DNA of 11,278 bases. It comes from Thermoplasmata archaeon. GTDB taxonomy: Archaea; Thermoplasmatota; Thermoplasmata; B31-G17. Below the pieces are notes generated by a model, which was given only the letters and a program-made list of their open reading frames with translations, ran no database searches and had not been told where the DNA came from. Positions 1 through 6,771 of the stretch are shown one piece after another. The position numbers and the translations under genes are program-made. The number at the start of each line of letters is the position of its first letter. Position 1 is the first letter of the stretch. Where the stretch lies: NCBI GenBank assembly GCA_003649915.1, contig QMTG01000028.1, positions 1 to 11,278 of the forward strand. Reading direction: 5' to 3'.

Positions 1-1098
1 ATGCACCAATCATCACCACAAACGATTCAACCTTCGCTTATGAGGACTCACTTTACTACGTGGACTACAACGCATACGACGAAGATGGCGATCCCCTTAC
101 ATGGCACCTGAACACTAACGCTTCATGGCTCTCCATTAACCCAACAACAGGCGAACTATACGGCACACCAACTCAATACGATGTCGGCCAATACTGGGTC
201 AATATATCAGTTTCCGACAACAACGACGGATATGACTTCCATAACTTCACACTCACCGTCATCAACGTCAACGATGCACCAATCATCACCACAAACGATA
301 CCACAATCGCCTACGAAGACCAATTATACTACGTAGACTACAATGCATACGACGAAGATGGCGACACACTTACATGGCACCTGATCTCTAACGCTTCATG
401 GCTCTCCATTAACCCAACAACAGGCGAACTATCAGGCACACCAACCCAATCCGATGTCAGCCAATACTGGGTCAATATATCCGTGGCGGATGGTCTAGGA
501 GGTTTGAGTTATCACAATTTCATCCTCAGCGTCGTAAACGCAAATGATCCACCGATAATCTTAACCTCTGATGTCACTACGGCTTATGAGGATTCTGAGT
601 ACAGGGTGCAATACAGCGCGTATGATGAGGACAATGACATCTCGGCATGGTCATTCCTCACAAACGCCTCATGGCTGAACTTTGATATTTATTCTCACAC
701 ACTATATGGCGTCCCATTACAGCACGATGTTGGGACTTACTGGGTCAATATAAGCGTGTTTGATGTGCACGGTTCCTATGATTTCCACAATTTCACCCTT
801 ACAGTGTTGAACGTAAACGATGCACCCGTTATTTCGCCAATAGATGATCAAGAAGTTTATGAGGATTCCAACTTTACGTATCAGGTTCTAGCCTTCGATG
901 AGGATGGCGATGAAATAACTTACTGGATTGATGAGGGGCCTGAGGGCATGATGATTGGGGGCGGGGGTATTATAAAATGGACGCCGGAGCAAAAAGATGT
1001 TGGAACATGGAGGGTTGTTGTTGGGGCAACGGATGGAACTGCTTGCTCATACGAATCGTTCAATATAACGGTGATAAATGTCAACGATCCGCCCACAG
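1..1098 (+). repeat. In-frame tandem repeat, 273-bp unit, about four copies plus a partial
   Basis: Equivalent codons fall at 60, 333, 606 and 879, so the period is exactly 273 bases (91 codons). Copy 1-210 and copy 274-483 match at about 186 of 210 positions by hand count (close to 89% identity). Later copies are recognisable mainly as protein. Identity between the first two copies falls away sharply after about 483. The repeat enters the window already running, so more copies probably lie upstream. Confidence 0.9.
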
Positions 1099-2831
1099 CT
1101 TCCATAACAACGTATTATATGGCAGATTATATTAATATCTCGGTGTCCATTGCAGGAACACCAGGCAGTTCTGTGAGCCTCAAAATCATGAATAAGAGCA
1201 GAGAGGTCATTGATGAGATTTATGTTGTGAGAACAACAGGCAAGCCAAATACCGCCCGCACATCCGTTTCGCTCAACTACACTCAGGACTATATCATCAT
1301 GCTGACATACTTTGCGCTTGAGGCTAAAGGGTGCTCAAATCCCGTAAAACTAACCTTTGAATACCATGGTGTTGTGTACACCGAGCACTTTGTTTTTGGA
1401 AAGAATGCCTATATGGGAGAGGTTTTGCTCTCCAACGTTTTTGCCAGGATGGGTATAGTAACGTACGATGCAAGTAAATCCTATGACGATGATGGCGATA
1501 ATCTAACATATCACTGGGTGTTTGACGATGGCACAGAGTTTTATGGGTGTGTGGTCACAAAGGTTTACTCAGACTTAAGCGCTCATAAGACTGTACTTTA
1601 CGTGGTTGACGAGCATGGTGCCATGGCTAAAGATGAGTGCGTTGTATACTTCTTGAGCGGATCGCCTGAGAACTATGTAACTAACAACCCACTAGCGCTG
1701 GAGTATCTCAAGTCTTCAAACTCTATTGCTATAATCCTCGAATGTCCCACCCACATGATTGTTGTGGACGGAAGTGGCGGAGTAACATACGCCAATGATG
1801 GTGTAGCCTTTGAGAATGGAAATGCTAGTATCGCCTACAATATTGCAGACTTTGAGGTTTATTACGCACCTGCCGATGATAATATAACGTGCAGTGTTGT
1901 TGGCGATGGCGCTGGTGAGTACAGCGTCTGCATTGTTATGAGCGATGAGGAAATTGTAAAAATAAGCAGCACAATAATAGGAGGAGAGGTGGATAAGGTA
2001 CGCGTTAGCGGTTCTTCAGTGGTCTACGAGACTGAAAGGGATAAGAGCTATGATATCATTGCACGGAACTCCCATGCTGTTTTCAGCATAACAAATGCAC
2101 ATATAGCGCAGGGTGCTGTTCATGAATACACATTCAACGACTGCTACGTACACACTGCGGTAAACGATGGAACGAGGACTGTGGAGAAGGATATGGACTA
2201 TGGCAATTATAACGGGTATGTGCTGTATGCACCATCACCACTCGCTGAGAGGGGTGGTGCAGCGATAATAAGCGCAAGCATGGTAGTAATCGCACTTGGT
2301 CTTGTGGCACTCACCTCTCTTGGTTTCGCACTTTTCACATCAATTGAACCGCTTAAGTGGGCACTAGTTTCCTCATTGGTTCTTCCGCTGTACTCCAGAA
2401 TACATAAAAGCACTGTGCTCGATTATTATGTCAGAGGTAAGATTTACGGATATCTGCTGGCGAATCCTGGAGAGCACTACAATGCAATTAAGGAGGCTCT
2501 AGGCCTGTCTAACGGTTCTCTCTCATACCATCTTACCGTTCTTGAGAGAAACGGGCTTATAAAATCGGTTGTTGATGGAAAATACAGAAGATTCTACCCA
2601 GCAACTGTGAAAATACCAGATAACGGCTTTAGGCGGAAAACGGCAATACAGGAAAGAATAATAAACATACTAAGGCAGTTACCGGGCGCTTCACAGAAGG
2701 ATGTTGCCAAACTTCTTGGAGTTTCGCCTCCTGCTGTGCACTATCAGATGGAGAGGTTGCTTGAAATGGGAGTTATTAAGAAAGTTAGACGAGGAATACG
2801 GGTAGGGTATTACGTGGTGGAAGAGGAGTAG
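3..2831 (+). CDS. Membrane-anchored surface protein with cadherin/Ig-like repeats, PKD-like domain and C-terminal tandem winged helix-turn-helix (5' partial)
   Basis: The frame is open from the first full codon (position 3), so the true start lies upstream; the GTG at 60 sits inside a repeat and is not a start. There are 942 residues here. Residues 1-19 end one repeat. Four repeats follow at exactly 91-residue spacing (from 20, 111, 202 and 293), each with an AYDEDGD-type acidic motif, a GTP/GVP turn, a WVNISV strand and an NVNDAP linker resembling cadherin calcium linkers and He_PIG Ig folds. A beta-rich stretch leads to a PKD-like domain (about 475-555: YDASKSYDDDGD, then WVFDDG). A second beta-rich stalk precedes a hydrophobic segment at about 753-780 and a shorter one at 786-799. 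Two wHTH domains close the protein (about 806-870, motif ANPGEHYNAIKEALGLSNGS; and 883-940, QKDVAKLLGVSPPAVHYQ). I infer an external sensor or adhesin directly coupled to transcription control. The ligand is unknown. Domain calls are confident; function is inferred. Confidence 0.85.
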   Translation, partial: APIITTNDSTFAYEDSLYYVDYNAYDEDGDPLTWHLNTNASWLSINPTTGELYGTPTQYDVGQYWVNISVSDNNDGYDFHNFTLTVINVNDAPIITTNDTTIAYEDQLYYVDYNAYDEDGDTLTWHLISNASWLSINPTTGELSGTPTQSDVSQYWVNISVADGLGGLSYHNFILSVVNANDPPIILTSDVTTAYEDSEYRVQYSAYDEDNDISAWSFLTNASWLNFDIYSHTLYGVPLQHDVGTYWVNISVFDVHGSYDFHNFTLTVLNVNDAPVISPIDDQEVYEDSNFTYQVLAFDEDGDEITYWIDEGPEGMMIGGGGIIKWTPEQKDVGTWRVVVGATDGTACSYESFNITVINVNDPPTASITTYYMADYINISVSIAGTPGSSVSLKIMNKSREVIDEIYVVRTTGKPNTARTSVSLNYTQDYIIMLTYFALEAKGCSNPVKLTFEYHGVVYTEHFVFGKNAYMGEVLLSNVFARMGIVTYDASKSYDDDGDNLTYHWVFDDGTEFYGCVVTKVYSDLSAHKTVLYVVDEHGAMAKDECVVYFLSGSPENYVTNNPLALEYLKSSNSIAIILECPTHMIVVDGSGGVTYANDGVAFENGNASIAYNIADFEVYYAPADDNITCSVVGDGAGEYSVCIVMSDEEIVKISSTIIGGEVDKVRVSGSSVVYETERDKSYDIIARNSHAVFSITNAHIAQGAVHEYTFNDCYVHTAVNDGTRTVEKDMDYGNYNGYVLYAPSPLAERGGAAIISASMVVIALGLVALTSLGFALFTSIEPLKWALVSSLVLPLYSRIHKSTVLDYYVRGKIYGYLLANPGEHYNAIKEALGLSNGSLSYHLTVLERNGLIKSVVDGKYRRFYPATVKIPDNGFRRKTAIQERIINILRQLPGASQKDVAKLLGVSPPAVHYQMERLLEMGVIKKVRRGIRVGYYVVEEE

Positions 2832-2892
2832 CGCTTTCTGCGCTTTAGACGAGAAGCAAGCCTTGTATTTGGCGCTGGAAGGTGTGCATTGG

Positions 2893-2940
2893 TGATATAC
2901 AAAAGGTTTAATAATGGTGTAATATTTTGGGTTTCGAGGG
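2893..2940 (+). promoter_or_regulatory. Promoter and ribosome binding site of the Roadblock gene
   Basis: The 116-base gap after the surface protein holds two AT-rich TATA candidates: TATACAAAA at about 2896-2904 and TTTAATAA at 2907-2914. The upstream one would place the transcript start near 2924, leaving room for the SD-like GAGGG at 2936-2940, 7 bases before ATG 2948. The second would place the start almost on the SD, so I prefer the first. The ATG at 2941 directly abuts the SD and opens only a four-codon frame. Confidence 0.45.
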
Positions 2941-2947
2941 ATGACTG

Positions 2948-3310
2948 ATGGCTAACATAGGGGCTATTGAAGATGCACTTAATGCCCTACGAGCCCAGAA
3001 TGAGGATGTAATAGACGCTACTGTGATATCTAGGAGTGGGATGCATATAGCAGGCAATGTGCCACCAGATGCTCATATTGAGACATATGTTGCAATGAAT
3101 GCAATAATACTCGGAGCTGCCGAAAGTGCAAGTTCTGAGGTTAAAGATAAATTGGAGTTCATTGTTGTAAATATGAAACATTGCAAGCTTCTCATTTTTG
3201 ATGTTGGTGCAAGGGCGTTGATGGCGGTAAGAACAAGATCAAATGCATCTATAGCGCCACTTATTGAGGACATAAATGCTTACAGGGAAAAAATAGAGAG
3301 CAACCTTTAG
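2948..3310 (+). CDS. Roadblock/LC7 domain protein
   Basis: A 120-residue single-domain protein. It begins with a helix (about residues 4-18), followed by the strand VIDATVISRSGMHIAG, a small polar loop, a long helix with AMNAIILGAAESASSEV, the strands LEFIVVNMKHCKLLIFDVG and ALMAVRTRSNA, and a closing helix PLIEDINAYREKI. This is the alpha/beta order of Roadblock/LC7 proteins, whose archaeal and bacterial members (MglB-like) form dimers and often regulate small Ras-like GTPases. Length fits the family. The start is ATG 2948 with GAGGG 7 bases upstream. No GTPase gene lies beside it here, so its partner is unknown. It follows the surface/wHTH gene in the same direction but appears to have its own promoter. 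The family call is good; the specific role is not known. Confidence 0.85.
   Translation: MANIGAIEDALNALRAQNEDVIDATVISRSGMHIAGNVPPDAHIETYVAMNAIILGAAESASSEVKDKLEFIVVNMKHCKLLIFDVGARALMAVRTRSNASIAPLIEDINAYREKIESNL
3288..3293 (-). terminator. Possible U-tract terminator of the Fe-S membrane protein gene
   Basis: Read on the minus strand, a run of six T lies 36 bases beyond the stop codon at 3329-3331. Short U-tracts without a hairpin can terminate archaeal transcription. It lies inside the end of the convergent Roadblock gene, so the two transcripts would overlap in antisense. This is weak evidence from one short tract. Confidence 0.3.
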
Positions 3311-3328
3311 GCAAATATTCTTGTTCAA

Positions 3329-4162
3329 TTAGATTACCCTTTTGTCCAAAAAAGTTATGTGTATAGCGTCGAAGTTGCAGGCATCAACGCATCTTCCGCA
3401 CAGTATGCATTCTGCACTCCTTTTGCTCTCTGGAATGTTTACACCCATTGGACATGCTTTTCTGCACATCATACACCTTACGCATTTATTTTCGTCCACT
3501 GTTATCCTAGTCATGCTTATCTTGTTCATTGGCGCATAGAGGGCGCCGAGAGGGCATACAAACCTACAGAATGAACGCCTTACGCTCAGCGCACCAGCCA
3601 TTACCAAAAGAAAGAGGAAAAGTTTAACCCAGTACCAAACTGTAGGCCTGTAACCCCCTATCACTGTCTGTGGTATTGATGCAAAGATAAAGCCTACGGG
3701 GTCTATTCTCGTGAAGGCCATTTTATGACCTATAAATGATGTTACTGGTATCAGTATAAGAATCATGTACTTATAGTACTTTGGGTTCGGTATACTGGGC
3801 ATTTTTTCAGCAATCCTCAACCCTTTCTTATACAATGGGGATAAAAAGAAGAAAAATGGGCGTATTCTGTACATGATATCCATGATTAAACCCACAGGGC
3901 ATGCCCAACCGCAGAACGCCCTTCCGAATATTACGCCCATTAGCAGTATAAAAGATATGAGGTAGAGCAAAATTATGAGAGCATTATACACGGGAATAAA
4001 AGCCCACTCCAGCATTCCTATCGGGCATGCAGCAAAGGCGTAGGGGCATGCAACGCAAAAAAAGTAAGGGTATATCAGACCCGTCATCCCAATGACTATG
4101 CCCATCCAGGAAAGCATGAAAAAGAATATCTGGGATGCTATCCTCAAGCCTCTAACATTCAT
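3329..4162 (-). CDS. NapH/CcoG-like membrane polyferredoxin, 4Fe-4S binding
   Basis: A 277-residue integral membrane iron-sulfur protein. About four to five hydrophobic segments are visible (around residues 8-32, 56-80, 130-148, 178-195, with another possible near 155-170). Two CxxxCP motifs of the Fer4_5/NapH type occur at C84-C88 (CGWACPVG) and C199-C203 (CRFVCPLG). Two classical 4Fe-4S clusters close the protein: C227-C230-C233-C237-P and C252-C255-C258-C262. An extra triplet, C36-C39-C46, sits just after the first membrane segment. Such proteins pass electrons between quinol or ferredoxin pools and a partner oxidoreductase. No partner is encoded next door, so the donor and acceptor are unknown. 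The start ATG 4160-4162 has a TATA box centred about 27 bases upstream, implying a leaderless or nearly leaderless transcript. Its 3' end converges with the Roadblock gene, leaving 18 bases. Confidence 0.82.
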   Translation of the reverse strand: MNVRGLRIASQIFFFMLSWMGIVIGMTGLIYPYFFCVACPYAFAACPIGMLEWAFIPVYNALIILLYLISFILLMGVIFGRAFCGWACPVGLIMDIMYRIRPFFFFLSPLYKKGLRIAEKMPSIPNPKYYKYMILILIPVTSFIGHKMAFTRIDPVGFIFASIPQTVIGGYRPTVWYWVKLFLFLLVMAGALSVRRSFCRFVCPLGALYAPMNKISMTRITVDENKCVRCMMCRKACPMGVNIPESKRSAECILCGRCVDACNFDAIHITFLDKRVI

Positions 4163-4164
4163 TG

Positions 4165-4192
4165 CTTTCCCTAATCATGGTCGCCTTTATAA
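4165..4192 (-). promoter_or_regulatory. Leaderless promoter of the Fe-S membrane protein gene
   Basis: On the minus strand TTATAAA occupies 4192 down to 4186, centred about 27 bases before the A of ATG 4162, the usual archaeal TATA-to-start distance. The transcript would therefore begin at or beside the start codon. A GGGAAAG purine tract (4171-4165) lies in the gap but may be irrelevant if the message is leaderless. Confidence 0.5.
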
Positions 4193-4255
4193 GGTTTATA
4201 CCTGACATTTGCCGTATATTTTTGCTCCTTCCAATCGTCATTTGTACGTATGGGG

Positions 4256-4323
4256 AAAATAATTATATAGGTATTAACGATAGTCGTGATGCTGTATTTG
4301 TTTGTCCACACCACTCGGGAGGT
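4256..4323 (+). promoter_or_regulatory. Promoter and strong Shine-Dalgarno of the UbiA operon
   Basis: TTATATA at 4263-4269 sits in an A-rich context, predicting transcription from about 4290-4294. A near-perfect SD, GGGAGGT, lies at 4317-4323, with GTG 4331 seven bases later. This supports GTG 4331 as the start and argues against the in-frame ATG at 4286, which would lie before the predicted transcript start and has no SD. The 168-base gap between 4162 and 4331 thus holds two divergent promoters and nothing else that I can see. Confidence 0.6.
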
Positions 4324-4330
4324 ACGAGGA

Positions 4331-5881
4331 GTGAAAATAGCACATTACACCAAGGTTGCTCGTTGGGAGTATTTGCCTGCAGAATTGCCCGCTTTATTGG
4401 TTCCAATATTCCTGACATTTACGTCTATTGCCGATATTCCAATAATCACGTATATGGAGGGTGTGGCTGTCTTTGCTCTTTTGTATTTTTCAGGATTCAT
4501 AATAAACGCCTCCACAGACATTGACGTGGACAAGAAATGCAAAACTTATGTAGCGTATGCCGCTGAGAGTATGGGAATAGGTACTCTAAGATTGCTCACA
4601 CTACTCCAAGTTATTGCTGCCTTCTTGCTTTCGCTTCATCTAGCATATATCACGGGCAATATTTACCTACCAGTGCTCGTGGCTATTGGTATATTTTTTG
4701 GCATAGGATATTCTGTGAAGCCCTTCCATTTCAAGGTAAGAGGCACACTACACGTTATTGCCCTTCTTCTATCGGCTTTCATGCTTCCGTTCATCTTCTT
4801 GTATTCAATCCTTACAACAAATATAACACCAGAGATGTATATGGTGATAGTTGGATTTTCTTTCGCCCACTACGGCATTGCTCTGACCAATCAGACGGCT
4901 GACTATCTTGAGGACAAGGAGGGTGGTATGTGCACTCCCGCCGTAAGATGGGGGCTTTTGCCCACCATAAGGTTTGCGCTTATCATGATGTTTGCCGGGC
5001 TGTTCGTGCTCCTCCTAGGTCTTGGATTCTGGGCAAGTAGTAGGGCGGAGGTTATTGGGCTCGAGCCAAAAATTGCCGTTTTAATACTTGCATGTGCAGT
5101 GGGGCTGGGCTACTCAGTGCCCATCAGAGGACTGTACAAAATGAAACTTATTGCCATGGGAGATGATAAGATTGAGGATAAGATGAAGAAGATAAAGGCC
5201 CTCATGAACTACCCGAGGTGGCAGGCATCAGGTATCTTGGGACTTGTTATTGCCACAGGCTCTATATTCACGCTCGCTATTCTTTATCCGCAGGTTGTAC
5301 CCCCCGCCACCTTGCAGGAAGAGGTTGCTATAGTTGTGGAAAAGGTTGTATATGATAATGGTTTTGCTACGATAAGTTTCAATGTTTCGGAAAGGTGTGA
5401 TATGGTGGTTATAGAGGCTTTCTGGGGAGGCGATTTGTACGCTAGAAAGGAAATTTACGATGTTGTTGGAAGTGTTAGTGCGTGTGTGAAGATAAAGGAT
5501 GAGAATACAACAGAGATAAGGATTCTTGGGTATAAAAAAGGGGCAGTAGTGGCATCAGAGATTGTGAAGTCCAAGCACGATATTTATATTAAGGGGGTTA
5601 GTAGCAAAATTTACTACAAGGGCATAGACAAGAGAGCAAACTTGACAATCTCGCTGTATAACGCCTATGAATTCAAGAGCAGTGGCGAGGTCAAGGTTGT
5701 TGTTCAATCGTATTCCCATAAGAGTTGCATAGATTCTGTGAGCATTTACGCTGATAGCATGGAGCCTGGGAATACCTACACTATACATGCAGACGTAGAC
5801 CTGCCCGAAACAGGGGATTGCTGTGTTATCGTTAGCCTTTTCAAGGACAACAAACTGGTGGAGAGCACAGAAATCGTGTAA
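4331..5881 (+). CDS. UbiA-family prenyltransferase with C-terminal extracytoplasmic beta-rich domain
   Basis: 516 residues from GTG 4331. Residues 1-320 form a nine-helix membrane domain of the UbiA superfamily, which transfers prenyl groups from polyprenyl diphosphates to aromatic, glycerol-phosphate or sugar-phosphate acceptors. The first Asp-rich motif is N59-x3-D63-x3-D67; the second is N187-x3-D191-x3-D195; YSVKPFHFK at about 127-135 fits the conserved loop after helix 4. Archaeal members include digeranylgeranylglyceryl phosphate synthase and quinone prenyltransferases; I cannot choose between these from sequence. Residues about 325-516 are not part of ordinary UbiA enzymes, which end near 280-330 residues. 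This tail is beta-rich, has sequons at N351, N392 and N437 and cysteines at 356, 385, 466, 497 and 498, and should lie outside after nine helices. It is the first gene of a tight operon; its TAA shares one base with the ATG of the next gene. Confidence 0.85.
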   Translation: MKIAHYTKVARWEYLPAELPALLVPIFLTFTSIADIPIITYMEGVAVFALLYFSGFIINASTDIDVDKKCKTYVAYAAESMGIGTLRLLTLLQVIAAFLLSLHLAYITGNIYLPVLVAIGIFFGIGYSVKPFHFKVRGTLHVIALLLSAFMLPFIFLYSILTTNITPEMYMVIVGFSFAHYGIALTNQTADYLEDKEGGMCTPAVRWGLLPTIRFALIMMFAGLFVLLLGLGFWASSRAEVIGLEPKIAVLILACAVGLGYSVPIRGLYKMKLIAMGDDKIEDKMKKIKALMNYPRWQASGILGLVIATGSIFTLAILYPQVVPPATLQEEVAIVVEKVVYDNGFATISFNVSERCDMVVIEAFWGGDLYARKEIYDVVGSVSACVKIKDENTTEIRILGYKKGAVVASEIVKSKHDIYIKGVSSKIYYKGIDKRANLTISLYNAYEFKSSGEVKVVVQSYSHKSCIDSVSIYADSMEPGNTYTIHADVDLPETGDCCVIVSLFKDNKLVESTEIV

Positions 5882-6771
5882 TGGTTGGGGGCTGGGGAAA
5901 AATGCCGAAGAGGAAAATAAACGAGATTGAAGGTGCGGAAAAGAAGTATAGGGCACTTATCCAGACAAGGAATCAGTATAATGAGGCGGCAAGGCTAATA
6001 AGGGAGGAGAGAAACGAGATAAATGCGAAAAAGCGTGAACTGCTTCAGGAGATTAAAAAATTGAGGGAGGAAAAGGCTCATTTTGCGGAGGAGGTTAGAA
6101 AATACAAAAAGATTAGGGATGACTGCAGGAGGAGGGCGAGAGAACTCATAGACTTCAAGAGAAAAAATTTGAAAAAACTTCCAAAAAACATCGAGGATGA
6201 AATGGACAGGATTTCCGAAAGGATTAGGGAGTTAGAGTACAGGCAGGAAACAACAGCCACCACCTTGGAGGAGGAAAAGGCTCTGATAGAGAGAATAAAA
6301 TCGCTTATGCGCAGATTGAACGAACTTATTGAACTCAATAGGGAAAAGATGGAGATTGACGCAAAAATGGGAGAGATTGACCAACAAATTGATTCCTTGT
6401 TCAAAGAGGCGGAGGAGGCGCACAAGAGGGTTGTGGAGTACTACGAGAAGGTCAGGGAGAGGGCAGAAAGAATAGAAAAAATACTGCATGAAGTATCACA
6501 CCTGATAGTGGAGGTAAACAAACTCAACGATAAATACAGAGAACTTAGAGAGAAGGCTGACTACTACCACAAGCGAGCGATGGAGATGAGGGCTAAGATT
6601 ATGGAGATAAAGAGGGCTAAACGTGAGGAATACGAGAAAATGAGGGAGATGGTAGACGAGTTAAACAGGAGGGTAAGAGAGGCGTTGATGGACGAGGAGA
6701 AGATTGAGAAGGTTGTTGATGACAATATAAAGGAGTTGCTCAAGAAGGGAAAGATAACAATAGGCGGGTGA
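5881..6771 (+). CDS. Archaeal coiled-coil protein, COG1340 type
   Basis: 296 residues from ATG 5881, almost wholly helical and very rich in Glu, Lys and Arg, with no signal peptide or membrane segment. Heptad-like patterns run from about residue 15 to 285, broken near 90-105 (KRKNLKKLPKNIEDE), where a turn is likely. The segment RQETTATTLEEEKALIERIKS matches the conserved centre I know from archaeal COG1340 coiled-coil proteins, which are about this length and of unknown function. The start is uncertain: ATG 5881 overlaps the UbiA stop, but the in-frame ATG at 5902 gives MPKRKINE and follows a G-rich tract (5886-5897), so the first seven residues may be untranslated leader. Its place between two biosynthetic genes suggests a scaffold or accessory role, but that is inference. 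Confidence 0.78.
   Translation: MVGGWGKMPKRKINEIEGAEKKYRALIQTRNQYNEAARLIREERNEINAKKRELLQEIKKLREEKAHFAEEVRKYKKIRDDCRRRARELIDFKRKNLKKLPKNIEDEMDRISERIRELEYRQETTATTLEEEKALIERIKSLMRRLNELIELNREKMEIDAKMGEIDQQIDSLFKEAEEAHKRVVEYYEKVRERAERIEKILHEVSHLIVEVNKLNDKYRELREKADYYHKRAMEMRAKIMEIKRAKREEYEKMREMVDELNRRVREALMDEEKIEKVVDDNIKELLKKGKITIGG

Noticed and set aside
60..62. GTG as the start of the surface protein
   Set aside because: It lies inside a repeat unit and the frame is open to the window edge; the equivalent codons in the other repeats are clearly internal.
954..967. G-rich run as a possible quadruplex or regulatory site
   Set aside because: It encodes the glycines of repeat 4 in frame and has too few G-tracts for a convincing structure.
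1..1098. CRISPR-like array because of regular repeats
   Set aside because: The 273-base units are in frame, lack short identical repeats with unique spacers, and encode a folded domain.
2830..2844. AGCGC/GCGCT inverted repeat at the stop of the surface protein as a terminator hairpin
   Set aside because: The stem is only five pairs and has no following T-run; archaeal termination rarely relies on such hairpins.
2941..2955. Four-codon reading frame (ATG to TAA) overlapping the Roadblock start, as a regulatory upstream frame
   Set aside because: Its ATG abuts the SD with no spacing, so ribosomes should choose ATG 2948; likely chance.
4163..4330. Search for a tRNA, small RNA or riboswitch in the largest gap
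   Set aside because: No cloverleaf, extended stem or conserved riboswitch motif was seen; the two promoters and the SD explain the stretch.
4162..4524. Plus-strand frame of 120 codons across the divergent promoter region
   Set aside because: It overlaps both promoters and the UbiA gene in another frame, and its product looks like no protein family.
6078..6425. Minus-strand frames opposite the coiled-coil gene
   Set aside because: They are Ser/Leu/Phe-rich mirror products of GAG/AAG-rich coding sequence, typical shadows.
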